64,000 nucleotides of DNA from Lycocorax pyrrhopterus obiensis (taxonomy: Eukaryota; Chordata; Aves; Passeriformes; Paradisaeidae): assembly GCA_014706295.1 (NCBI GenBank), contig JACSVZ010000001.1, forward strand, positions 40,050,383-40,114,382, given 5' to 3'. This document shows, piece after piece, positions 35,783 through 48,002 of this stretch (positions are counted from its first letter, which is position 1; every line of letters begins with the position of its first letter). The translations under genes were made by a program, and so were the position numbers. Below the pieces are notes generated by a model. The model saw only the letters and a list, made by a program, of their open reading frames with translations, made no database searches and was not told the origin of the DNA.

Positions 35783-36008
35783 CTGGGATCTTTATAAATG
35801 GGAAGAACTTCTTTCCACTGGGGGTGGCAGAGCGCTGGAACAGGCTGCTCAGGGAGGGCGTGGGGTCTCCTTCTCTGGATACATTCAAAACCCACCTGGG
35901 CACATTCCTGTGTCACCTGCTCCGGGTGATCTTGCCTTGGCAGGGGGGTTGGACCAAATGATCTCCAGAAGCCTCTTCCAGCCTTAAGAATCCTGTGATT
36001 TCTTGATT
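35783..36008 (+). mobile_element. CR1 LINE 3' end, plus orientation, abutting the CpG island
   Basis: It starts with ATCTTTATAAATGGGAAGAA and the RWNRLLREG-type segment, continues through GTTGGACCAAATGATCTCC and CCTCTTCCAGCC, and ends near the terminal repeat (CTGTGATTTCTTGATTC). It is 5'-truncated, about 226 bp, and lies roughly 220 bases upstream of the UBAC2 ATG on the promoter side. Confidence 0.95.
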
Positions 36009-36739
36009 CAATACGATTTAAATTTTATATTTGTAGGTGCCTCGAGGAAGCCTGACTCCTCACACTTTGGAAAACTCTGGCCCTAGAGGCTCCCTAATTT
36101 GACAGTCCGGCAGGTAATTGTCTCATTAGGAGCGGTGGGTAAGCTGTCATTACAGCTAACGGAGACGGAGTCACTACAGACAGCGGAGGCTGGAAAGCTT
36201 TCCAGGTGGCCAAATGAAGGTGCCCGCTTTAGGATCCAATTAGTCGCTCCCTAGGCTCCACCTAGGGACCGCATTGAGCAGATCACCTCGAGCTCTAATG
36301 GCACATCAGACACCAGCTGTCTACCAGCATGGCAGGCACCCAATACGAGGTGAGCCAAATTCCCGGTTTCATAAGAGCTATGGCATGATAAGGCTGAAAT
36401 TATTAGGGCACCAAATTTCACTGACATTTTCAAGCCCTTGTAGAAATCAGGCTTTACTGAAATAAGTCATGCTAGGCCTTCAAAAAGGTGACCGTGCTCT
36501 GCAGCACAAGGTGTGTGCGCTTTGTGTTTGTGTGGTGATGGAACTGTGGGCCTCAAAGTCACGCTTAGCTTACTGCAATACAAGACTGAAAACAAATGCC
36601 ACTCCAGAACTGGAAAATGTGACTTGTCATGTAGGTAACATTTTTTAAGTAGGCAACCAATAGTAAAAGCTTTTTAGGTAAGTAATATATTTCTTATATT
36701 CCGTATTTTTTAATACACAATAAAAAAATGCATTTTAAT

Positions 36740-36757
36740 ATTTGCATTCAAATGCAA
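36740..36757 (+). promoter_or_regulatory. POU octamer with adjoining inverted half-site
   Basis: ATTTGCAT (36740-36747) is followed directly by TCAAATGCAA, giving the inverted repeat TTGCATT-CA-AATGCAA. This resembles paired POU-factor sites. A binding role is inferred from sequence alone. Confidence 0.35.
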
Positions 36758-39724
36758 CTTTTAACTAGCACTCAGAAATGCTGAGTTCCTGAACCTTTCT
36801 AAGCATAATCTCTTAAACACTGCCAAAGGGACATAAAAAGCCCTTATGCTTTGGTCCACGAAGACTTCAGCTGAGTTCAGCATATCAGCATGTATTTTTA
36901 AAATGGCCGATTTCCAGCAGTAACTTCAGAATTCTGTTGCTCACTTGTCCTCTCTGTACAAGGCCTGCATCAGGCAGGTAGGACTGCGATTCACAATCTG
37001 CTCACAGAGCAGGAGGTATGTCTAAACCAGCCAGGACAGAGAGACAAAGGGATAGCACATTGGAAATCCTGACTTATCCCAAGCTGAGGTTCTTTCCTCT
37101 GAAAAGAACCGAAATTGGATTCACAGCATGAAACCCATCGTGTACTTTGTGTCTTTGGCTATAGACAACCAGCTTACTCGCTGCTGTTGAAGCACAGCTG
37201 GAAGAAATTATTTGCTACAGAAATTTTCCTTCTTTCTTTCAAATGCAAATGGCTCTGGCTGCTGTATGTTACATATGCAAACTCTGTCTTGCCAGTGCAC
37301 TGCTGGATGCCTGTAACCACAGAAGTGACAGGCAACCCTCATTTCTAAGGAAAGCGAAGGTAAATAAGGAGGTGCAAAGCCTGCACATCTTGTAATAGCT
37401 CCAGCGTGAAACATCTTTGGGAAAAGCTTGGGTGCCTCCTGAAGCTTTAGGGATATGATGAGGTACTCATGGTTTAATTCATTACCATTTTGAACTTTTT
37501 GGACTAACCTCCACTCAAAGTAATTAAGCCTTTTTGTGGATCTGGCTTTACTATAGGTGAGGATAAAACCTGAAAATTTTTCCAGTATTGCCCGTGTAAT
37601 TGGCTTAGGAATGTTGTTTCAGTGCTGAAGATAAAGATAGCTGTTATTTCTTTTCACAGTCTCACAGAATTGAGTGACACAAGAATCATCAATTTAGAAG
37701 TTTACAGTCCTAAGAGCCAAGACCTAGTGTTTATCTCTTTCATAGGCTCGGTTTTGGAGATTTCCCTAGATTGATGTCCTACAAGGTAATCATATTAGAG
37801 GGATTCTCCTCTGCAACGTCAGGCACTGGAATTGGATTCAAGTCAGAATCACTGAACATACCAGAGACTTAGGCATGTATTCCACTGAATGAGGATGCAT
37901 TTGGGCAAATATTTAAGGGTCATTTTGGAAGCAGCTCTGTGGACTTGTTATCATTGACAGATACAGCAAAGATGAATGAGTAGCAATAGCCGGCAAGCTT
38001 CTCCCAATAGCAAACCAAAACACTTGCAGATGTCAATACTGCTGGAATACAGGGAGCTGGCTCTCAATCTGTTTGCCACTATCTTATTAATGTCTACAAA
38101 TATATTACAGCATCTGTGAAACACCTGATGATAAACACCTTTTGTTTTTTTTTCAAAACAAGTGAGTATTTCTGGGATTAGATCATATGAGATCCACACT
38201 CCTTGTTAATAATTTTAGTTTCACATACTGATTGAATAGTAGAGGAAATGTAGATTTGCCCTCAGATACAGTGCCAAGCAGAGAAGTATTTTTATCACAA
38301 CACCATTGCTTCCAACTGGTAGCGTGTCATAAGAATTAAGCAAATTATTTGCATTGTTTAAGTATACAGTGTTGACTACTTTGGAGTTAAATGAAATCAT
38401 CAGTCTTCATGCTTGCCTTGGAACATATCCCAGAATAGGAAGGCTAGCACTTATCTACTAATCTACTCAGAACAAGCTTAGAAGGCTTTGACACTGCACA
38501 AATGTCAGCTTGAATATCTCCCACTTGATTATTACATCTATTTAGTGGGGTTAGTTTGGTATGGTCAAAATAAAGTTGTTTAAATTTTCTGCTCAAAAGA
38601 AAATCCCAGGAGACTGGAATTTAGATTTCTAACTATTTTCTAACATGATTAGGTTCTTTTCTTCTCTGAACTTGTGATGTTTCTGAAGCAACTCTTAATT
38701 ACTAATCAATCTCCAACAGTCAGGTGCTCCCCTGGCATATAGAATGAAGGATAACAGAAGAGTAAAACAGGATGGAAATGTAACACCTCGCTCAGGAATT
38801 TTCTGACTAAGCTCAGTGCAAGTTAATGATTCTGCAGGTTAATTGTAAGTGGTCTATGTCTCTTTGACGTCTAGGGTTTCCATGGCATTCATAGTAGCAC
38901 CTGCAGTTATTACAATTACCTGAAACATTAACAGATACCTAAGGAGAGGTTAATGCTAAACTTAATGTTTTCAGTAACTCCTCCCTAGAGTTTCTAACCC
39001 TTGTGTTCAGTTACAGAAGATGTTAAGGAAAACAGCAGTGCAACACACATACCCTGCAGAGGAGAGTTCAGCAGTAGTGCAGCTTGCTGATAGCAGCTTG
39101 CATGGAAACAGGATGAAGGACAGAAGGCAGAGACTCACTGGGCTGAAATCAGATTGATTTGACCTGTACCTTTCCAGAAGTGAACAAAACTTTATACTGC
39201 AGTAGACCTGCTGTCCTCTTAAACTGTAGTGTGATCTTTTTATTACATAGGTTTGGGGTTTTTTTACTGTAGCTAGAAGATACACATCATTTTCTAGCTT
39301 AGTTCTTTCCGTATAGAGTTGGTAAGCTTACTAACTTATTATTAACTAATAAGGATCAGTGGAGTGGTTGAAGGAATATTGGGCTTTGCCAGTTATTTTT
39401 ACAATTGATTTTGCATCACACTATTATAGAAAATTTAGAATGCTCAAATATATTCCATTAGTTATTGTTCTAGCCATGAGATTTTTTTTTGCAAGACTTA
39501 AAATGCCATGTTAAACCTGAACTGCATGTCAATGTCTAGTAACACGAATGTGGGCAGCTATTCCTTCTATAACTCAAACATACCACTGATTGTTTTTCAG
39601 CTGGACCCCCTGAGTGGCCTGCAATGACAGTGCAGTACCAGCTTAAGGTACTGGCTTATCTGGACCTGAGCCACATACACTTTTACACTGCAAGTCTTAA
39701 CCATCACTTCCCTTTTAACCATCA

Positions 39725-39755
39725 ATCACGTGATCCTAAGCACTGGCACCACGTG
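39725..39755. promoter_or_regulatory. Pair of CACGTG E-boxes
   Basis: ATCACGTGAT (10-bp palindrome, 39725-39734) and a second CACGTG at 39750-39755 have cores 22 bp apart, about two helical turns. The first matches the MITF/TFE-type TCACGTGA. No promoter or exon is visible beside them. Confidence 0.4.
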
Positions 39756-39852
39756 CACACAGATGTTGGCATCTCTGTTCAAGGTGCAGCACCAAGCACT
39801 TGATCAGCAGCTTGGTCTCTAAGTACTTGTAAAACACTGCCTTAAAGGTAGC

Positions 39853-39945
39853 GTCACATTTATTTTCAATAAATTTATTTCCGTGTCACATTTATTTTCA
39901 ATAAATTTATTTCCCTGTCACATTTATTTTCAATAAATTTGTTTC
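39853..39945 (+). repeat. 32-bp minisatellite, about 2.9 copies
   Basis: Units begin at 39853, 39885 and 39917 with GTCACATTTATTTTCAATAA and are almost identical; the third is slightly shortened. Each unit contains AATAAA, so the array holds three polyA-signal hexamers on the plus strand. Confidence 0.95.
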
Positions 39946-40339
39946 AATGAAGGTTGAGGTCCTGTGAAAAACAAGAACATACGGTAGGTGTAACCACGAA
40001 CCAGATCCTAATACAAACATATTGGGCAAGCAAGGTTAAGATAGAATATTGAAAACTCAGATCAAAATCAACAATTAGGAAGCATAAGAATCAATCTGCC
40101 TATGTTCATGTTTTATTTCACTTAGATGGGATTTCTTGTGAGTATTAAAAATACACTGGTCTAGCTGCCCTTGGTTGAGCAGCTGTCGCTGCATTTTAGA
40201 TCATTCATTTGAAGGCCATTAATTTACTGCAAGGTAAATTGTGAAACATAATAGGCATTAACAAAATGTTAATGTTTGAGCATAGTGCTCAGAAGACCCA
40301 ATTAAGGAATCCGTTAGAAGGGCAAATAGTTATGTATAG

Positions 40340-40368
40340 CATTGCATAACGCAATGTACTTTGCATAT
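40340..40368. promoter_or_regulatory. CATTGC/GCAATG inverted repeat next to an octamer-like site
   Basis: CATTGC at 40340-40345 and GCAATG at 40351-40356 form a perfect inverted repeat around ATAAC. The layout resembles a spaced C/EBP-type palindrome. TTTGCATAT follows at 40360-40368, one base off a POU octamer core. The surrounding 40.13-40.42 kb is rich in homeodomain-type TTAAT/ATTAA cores. Confidence 0.3.
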
Positions 40369-43300
40369 CTGCGTTCTCTAATGCATGCAAGAAATCAAGC
40401 ACCACTCATCTATTTCAGACTGAATTTATGTCAAAGTGTACCTCTGAGATCTGGAGCATATGCTAAATTACCCAAGATAACTATCAGTGATAGCAAAAAC
40501 ACTTGAGCCTTTAAGATGCGGAAAATTATTTGCATTGTTCCACACAGGCAGAACTGTGCTGAAATTGCCTATTCTTAAAATTAGATATTAGAAGATATTT
40601 ATAGGGGCATTTAAAGGCCTTTCTTCTCCCTGATACCTACCCATATTTCTCAGATATCCTCATCCTCTTGCTTCACCTCCATATTGTAATGCTATCTGTG
40701 TATCTCCACACAATGCAAAGATTATTAATCACCTGTGTTTACACTTGGAGGCAAATCTGTGTTTAAGGGAATACCTAATGAGCCACATCAAGATATTATC
40801 AGGCCTGTAGCATAACACTGCTAAGAGATTAAAAAAAACAATAAAGCTTTAAGCTGTTCTTATTATCTCATTTGTATTTGAGTTAAATTCGAACATGAAG
40901 GAATAGTCTTTTTTTCACCTAATTACCCAAATCAGAAGAAGTTTGTGTTCATATAATTTTATTGACATACAATGATCTCTCAGAAGAAATTGCCAAAAAT
41001 TAAAGGATGTTCACCCCAGAAATGTACTTGCACAATATTTGCAATAGACGTATGTGCACCTACAGGAATTAAGCATTCCCAGGTTTTCTATTCTCCTCCA
41101 TAAATGCTAGCAATAGCAAAGTCAGGTGTCAAAAAGCTTTAGCATACAAAAGTGTAAAATTTTGCCCAGCTGTGTCCTTTAAACTGCCATCAGAAAACCA
41201 AATTGCTTTTCATTATCAGAAAGAGGAACTACTGTAAAAACAATCAGTATATGGATAAATAATGTTTAAGTACAGTGGGGCTATTAAAACCACAAAAAAT
41301 ATGGTTTATTACAATTATTCTTGATTCTATGCTGTACTCTTTCCAGCATGGGCCATTATTTTTCTAGCATTGTTTGCTGCTACAGGCATTGTAATGCTAG
41401 GTAGATTTCTAAAACTGAAGATTGGATCTAGTCAGAGACTGAAATACAAAACTAAATAAATGCAAAAGTTTGCATTCTTACTATTCCTTTAGCTGCCTTC
41501 TCTGCACATAGGAAGTATTTCTTGTTTAACTTGCTGAACACAATTTAATATATTTAATATACTTTAAAAATACCTAGAGCACTTTATAAATTGGGGTACT
41601 ACAAAAATCTATGTTTGTGGGGCTAGTTGTAGTAGAAATCACCAACAGTGGAAAATAAATCTTTCCTGGCAGGATGAGTCACTCAGCTGACATCTTGGGC
41701 TCTTCCTCACCTCACCCAGGAGGTGGGACAGTGTCACTTTCCGGTCAGCTGGCATGACAGTGAGAGCAGTTTGCCACTGAGCTCCCAGGGCAGACTTGAC
41801 TGGGGTGTTAAACCAGAGGAACAAGCACCAACATTTTGTGTCACCACAATTTTTGAAATAAACCCCAAAATGCCTGGGTGATGAAGCTTCCAGGGGATCT
41901 TTCCACATGGCCTTCAGCCTGGACAGACCAGCCTGGGCTGCAAGCCTCCCTGCTCTTGGATGGCTTGGTGGCTCCTCTGAAGCAAATGCATCTGCACTGA
42001 GGAAAAATGAGACAGCAATTGGGAATTCATTGCAAGACGAGGAACTGGAAGGCCCTATTTGAAGAGGTGTGTAAAACACACCATTAACCTTTTCTATTTC
42101 GCACATGCTGGAGCTCTTGCCACACAGAGTTCTCTGGGAAGACAGTCAACCAGTTGTGCTGGGTAGCTGGAGCCCAGAAGTGTCCTACTGGCTCATATAT
42201 TGATCTGGCAGTTGTGCTAAAGGTTGTGTCGAAGCCATTTTTGGCCCTTAAGAAATAGTTATGAAATACTAAATCTGCTCATACTAAAACTCACGTGTAT
42301 TGCTTTGTCCCTGCTGTAAACCAAGTCAGCGAACTTTTCAAGTGGGAGAAAAATAAACCAGGAAAGTCAATACACTCCTTTATATGTACCAGACATGCAT
42401 TCACTGTGTCATTTGTTCCTTAAGTATGTTTTTGTTCTCTGAGTATTTATACTAGTAACTATGTATTTTCAACACAAGTCAAGTTACACAGGTGACAAGG
42501 AAAGGTTAGTACACATACTTCATGAGTACTGGACAGGACACTTCAGTTGATTAATTTTGTATGTGAATATATATTGTAAAGAAAGTTTTCTCAGCCATTC
42601 TCCTACGGTTTTGATTCCAGATTTCACTGCAGTTAGTCCTTCCACAACAGCAGAGTTGAGGTCTCAATAAAAAATTATTTGAACTTATTGTCCAGTCAAT
42701 ATGAGTAAGAACTGATATGTTTGTGTATACAGGAGAAGCAGCTCATAAGCTGAATTCAGCATCAATTATTTTGCTGGTGACATGTACATTTGGGGGCAAA
42801 AATTAAGTGTTTGTATCCTAGGCTGCCTCATACAAACCCCAGAAATTTTGCTTGCTTGTCAGTAAACTGCTTTCTTCTGAAGGTTGTTGTGTAAATAGAC
42901 ACCATGCCCAGGAAAAGCACTGATTTGGGGCTTAAGTATGTGCATTTGATTCAACACTTGAGATGTGTCAGTACATTATGCTGTAAAACAGGAAAGAAAA
43001 AAAAACGCAACAAAAAAAGAGCATGTCAGCCCCAGGTGATTTATGGCCTGATTCACAGTGCCCTGAATTCATCAGCAAGAAGCCTGCTGTGTTTTCAGCA
43101 GACTTTGGCTCAGATGGGTGCGCTTTAAACTTCCAAACCGCAGACAGTGCAGCAGCAAGCTGGGGCAGATGGAAAGTGGCCGTCACAGCCGGGATGATTC
43201 AGGGAGCAGATGGGCCCTGCCGCGCTCCGGCTTTGTTTTGAGAGGAAAGAGGGAGGACACAGAGCTGACATCGAGTGGGAGGCCGCCTCTGCTCTACATG

Positions 43301-45559
43301 GATGGCGATGGCATGAATGGAGATACTAAGGCGAGAACAAAAAGAGAGAGGAAGGGAGTGGTCCGAGGGGAAGGCTGGGTGGAATGTGCGGAATTAGCAC
43401 AGGGTGGAGCAAGAGACAGGAGAAAAAAACAGAGGGACACTTGGGGTTATGCAATTTTGGCAGGTCTTAACCCCTGACACAGGCGGAGGAGGAATCCATA
43501 AAAAGCTCTGAGGAGGAGAAGTGGTAAGGGGAATTGACAGGAAAGGCAACACCAACAGGATGGAGCCCAGGTGGTCTGTGCAGGGTGGCATGATGATTTT
43601 AAAAAAGAGAAAGAAAAGATGAAAAAGAAAATGAGATAAAGGAAAATACTAAAAGAAGCGTTGTTGAATTATCTTGAAGAATTCTGGTTGCTTTGTATGT
43701 GGTATCCCCTGAGTCTCTTTTTATTCTGTCAGTTCATGCAACAAAAAGGTTTTCCGAGCTGCACTGTCTAACTAGGGTGTTCTGTATCCTGACTAACTTC
43801 ATGTTCCACACGAGGTACAAAAGAAGCTCAAAAAGTGTCTTTCCTGTGTAAAACGCAAATGTTATAGGACCTTATGAGTGTGGGTGTAGGCAACACACAG
43901 CAAAACCCTCCAAATAATGCGCAGGTAGGTAACTTTTCTTGGAGAGTACTTGCCAATAAATGTTTCATGTATGTGCACACACAGAACCACAATACACACA
44001 ATCCATAATCTGCAAGCTAAACTAAGGAGGTGCTGGAAGGCTGCTAAAGAGATCAGGTTACTGCTCCAGCAAAAAACCCCACAGTTTAAAAAGTAATTTT
44101 GTCTACTATTGGTACTTCTATCATAGAAAGCACTTAATGAAAATCTGGGCTGATCAGTGACTATCTCATGGTAATGGCTAAAAAGACCTATCAGCCGCTT
44201 CAGCCTATGAGAATGAACCCTTCCCTAATACAAGCAGAAAATGGGAAAAGATCTAATCGTGCTATGTTAGAAAAAAATCCTAATATAATTTAAAACTCAA
44301 TTGTATAGACTTTGAACTGAAATTTGATGACTCACCGGTGTTTGGGTGATTACTACAAGCACTCTTAAGGAAGTTTCAAAGTTCTTTGCAAATAAGAGGC
44401 TAATACTTTCTAGATCCAGGGAGGATGAAACTTGGCTTCTCCCTTCTCTGAAAGAAGCTCAAGGCAGAAAATCAGTAAGTGGATCACTTAATTCAAGTGA
44501 CATTGTGCAACCAGCTATGCTAAGAATGTAGGGTGGGGCCTGAGAAACACTACTGACGTGGAAAATTAGAAAAGGTGTGTGTCTTTCATCACGTATTAAA
44601 TTTCTTCATTTTGTCTTGCTGATATAATAACAACAAAGATGATCTTCTCAGACATAGCCATAATTAACAAGACATTGGCCTGGATTCAAGATAAGAATGT
44701 TTTAGTCTTTGAGAACAGAACTGAGATCCAAAGGGGTAGTAGATTAGTCATTGCTGAATTAAGAACTTCAAGGATTTAATTAGAGTGTGGAAAAAAAATC
44801 ATATAGACTTTCACAGAGGGTAGAGGTAAAGGCAGAATATTTACGCTTTCCGGGGTTGTCACATCTAGGAGGTAAGCTGAATTCATGAGAAAAAAACAGA
44901 CAACATTGTCAAAATCCAGGTGCTGATATTGTCTTGGTTAGACTGCAGCAATTATAGTCCCTCTGTCAGCACCCCAGCTGGCTTTCCCACAGATCTGAGG
45001 AATGAAGAAGATTTGAATAGATTTACAAATAATAATTTAGCCAAGGAAAAAAAAAATGTAAGTATGTTTAAAAGGCACTCTAGATTTTGGCCTATTTGAG
45101 AAGATGATGAAACAACAGATGTTTCTGTCTCCTACAAAGCTTTAGTGACCAATAACCCTGCCCCCTTAAATCACAGTGTACAAATGAGTGTCTTGGTTTT
45201 TATTCACAGTATGATAACAAAATGGGGTAGCCTGACTGATAAAACATTTCTAGGCCTAAGAGTCTTTGCCAACTGCTTTCATAATCAAACTGTCTTCAGA
45301 CCCAACAGGGATTATTTCATTTCTTTCTTGCTGTGACAGTACTCATAATTTGACTAATTGGTTCCACATATTCCCACTGCCCAAGCATGAGGGAACTGGC
45401 TGCTAATATGGCTCTGTCACAGTTTCTTTGCACAGATAACCTGGTCTTTCAATCAGTCGTGCTGCTTTATGGCAATAGGGAACCCTAACTAAATTGTGTG
45501 GGCTCAAAAGAATGAAAATGGAGGTGTGACCTCAGATGCTTATACCTCTTAGACACACA

Positions 45560-46180
45560 TAAGTTTATGGGGCCGGATGGGATCCACCCATGGGCACTGA
45601 GGGATTTGGCAGAACTTGTCACCAAACCGTTTTCCATAATTTATCAGCAGCCCTGGCTCAGTGGAGAGGTCCTGGTTGACTAGAAGTCAGCAAATAGGAT
45701 GCCCTAATTACTAAATGTAACACCCATCTACAAGAAGGGCTGGAAGGAGGATCTGGGGAACTACACGCCTGTTAGCCTGACCTCACTGTTGGGGAAGGTC
45801 ATGCAACAGATCATTCTGAGTGCTGTCATGGGCCATTATGTAATTAGTATTACTGTACTCCCTTGCTCCCCTACAGCAGGTTGTCACAATCTCTCTGGTG
45901 ATGGCTGCCAGCACCACAGCACAGCTGGTAGAAGAAACGTAGATTGGCTATGAGGAAAAATTTCTCCACAGAAGGGGTTGTCAAGCCTTGGAACATGCTG
46001 CCCAGGGAAATGGTTGAGTCACCATACCTAGAGGTATTTAAAAGATGTGTAGACACAGCACTTGGGGACATGGTTTAGTGGCGGACTTAGCAGTGCTGTG
46101 TTAATGGTTGGACTCAAGGATCTTAGTGCTTTTCTTCAACCTGTACCATGCTATGATTCTATGATTCTATGCTCTATGAC
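45560..46180 (+). mobile_element. CR1 LINE copy with internal deletion, plus orientation
   Basis: The left part (GGGGCCGGATGGGATCCACC through CTGTTAGCCTGACCTCACTG to about 45835) matches the CR1 ORF2 region just before the reverse-transcriptase core. The right part (from about 45940) matches the C terminus and 3' UTR and ends with ATGATTCTATGATTCTATG near 46151-46170. The reverse-transcriptase core between them is missing, and about 100 bases of unrelated sequence fill the join. Stops in the left part show it is dead. Confidence 0.92.
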
Positions 46181-46958
46181 TTAAGTGCCAGGGCCAAATG
46201 CCTCATCCACTCTCTGCCTATGTCAAGTGACTTTTTTTTAAGTCTTCCTGTATGGAAACTCTTGTGCAAGAGCTATGAGACATAATTAGAGTTTAATAAT
46301 TATTTAATATCTGCCCTCTGCATGGACTTTCTTATTTTACAAGAAGAGCTGTCTTAAGGTTTAGCATAATTTAACACAGAATAGCTTTTGCACACAAAAC
46401 ACCAGTAAGAGACTCAATATTATCATTTGGTGCACAGCATCTTTCTTGCACTTGTTGTTTCAGGCTTTTCCTTCATGTAAACACATTCGACAGAATTTTT
46501 CATAACTTGTGCTCACCAGCCAAGAAGATGCTGGGAATAAGGCTGTGATGGTAAAGAGGCTGCTCTCCAGCACAAGTTTACAAGTGGAAATCAAATGTGG
46601 GGCTAAAGCGCTCACTCACGCAGTCCACCATGACCTTCATCAATACTACCTCCAAGAGAAGTGTCACCTTACAGAGGAGTCAAACACTGTCCTGCTCAGC
46701 TATTTCATGTCTTACGCCACATGACCCATGAATACAGCACACAGACAGGGTTATTTCTGCATCCTGGGTCAACAGCTTGGATAGATGTATGAGATTTTCT
46801 CCTTGTCTGTAAACCCCATGGCTAGATTATGTGCTGATTGTACTTATATCCTTTTCAGTTTTGGCTGTCCTTTGTGTAGACAAGTACTCAAAAACTACGC
46901 AGAGGTAAAAGTTTGATTCTCCTCTCATGTTAATGTGATTTCAGATTTTGTTCTTACA

Positions 46959-47012
46959 CGTGTGTGTGTGTGTGTGTATATATACACATATATACATATA
47001 CGCACATGTATC
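46959..47012. repeat. (TG)n/(TA)n microsatellite
   Basis: About nine TG units run into alternating TATA/CACATA sequence. This is a simple repeat with Z-DNA-forming alternating purine-pyrimidine character. Confidence 0.9.
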
Positions 47013-47924
47013 TGTTTTGCTCATCACAACTGACAGCCCTGGAGCATAGAAACATTTGTCTGGAGAACATGTACGAACAAGCTGGTAGCAGTGTGTGTTT
47101 CAGGACCTGCCATTGCCATTCTACCTTAGTACTGCAGGCACAGCAAAATAGAAAAGCAGCTCAGATGTATTACAGCATTCTGTAATTTTATTATGAGATT
47201 TAGTACCTTTTGTGGTCTTCTTTTATCTGAAACCCAGATATTTGCAGAGAATCCCTGCTTTTATTTTTCCAAAGCAAAAACTTTGAGGCCTTGACATTGC
47301 AAAGAAAGGTTTGAAAAATGTGATGCAAGTTTGGCCCAGAGATTCAGAAAGAAAACACCAAAATTAACAAAAGGCACCTTATTATCTGTGGAGGCTTACT
47401 CATGTGTTTTGGAAAATGCAATTAGCAGTATTTTGTAGGGTCACCTCCGCCCTACTTTGGCTATGCAAACAATCATACCAAAAATAATAATTATAAAGCA
47501 TTATTACTCCTATTTCGTAGAAGTAGCAATGCTCTCTCACTCAGACCAGCTATGCAAAGGATAGAGCAATGGTCCTGTTTTGTTCTCTTTAAATTCTTGG
47601 GCAAACTGATAGTGATGTTAAAACACAGCTAACTGACACAGCTCTTCTTTGGGGAGACCAGAAGGAGTCAGAAACAGCAGATCAGAAAGTGCTTAATTTT
47701 AAGAAATGAATTGTGGCTGTGTACATGCAAAATAGCTTAAAGTATGCAGAAACTCTGTGCTCAGACTTTATGTTCACTTCTCTAGGTAGTCTGGGCAATG
47801 TCACCTAGCCATCGTCTTGGTGTGCACAGCTGACATCCTGCTTACTACGCACCTCTTCTTAAATGGAGCCAGAGAGGCAAGAACTCTTCAGAAACAATGA
47901 AGATCCCCATAGGGGCCATTCACT

Positions 47925-48002
47925 TAAGAGCTGAACTCAAGGACCCTTCTGGATCCTTTCCAACTCAGAATATTCTATAATTCTTTCTGTGATTCTGTGA
48001 AG
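47925..48002 (+). mobile_element. Short CR1 3' tail
   Basis: Only the terminal CR1 segment is present: CTCAAGGACCCTTCTGGATCC, then TTCCAACTCAGAATATTC and the terminal octamer-like TCTATAATTCTTTCTGTGATTCTGTGA. It is an extreme 5' truncation of about 75 bp. Confidence 0.85.

Larger units (their letters stand above)
36009..45559. other. Gene-free upstream region with motif clusters
   Basis: No coding exon could be supported. The stretch is mostly AT-rich unique sequence. It includes three perfect POU octamers (36740, 38347, 40528), two CACGTG boxes near 39.73-39.76 kb, a 32-bp minisatellite at 39.85 kb, an inverted repeat at 40340 and a purine-rich patch at 43.3-43.6 kb. A 155-codon minus-strand open frame at 41639-42106 is not recognised and is judged to be chance. 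By human synteny this lies between divergent UBAC2 and DOCK9, but no DOCK9 exon was seen. Confidence 0.6.

Noticed and set aside
41639..42106. 155-codon open frame on the minus strand
   Set aside because: No family motif, no Kozak or splice context, composition like non-coding DNA; one or two ORFs of this length are expected by chance in 64 kb.
44933..45000. TGTCTTGG start resembling an avian LTR
   Set aside because: No matching right end or target duplication was found.
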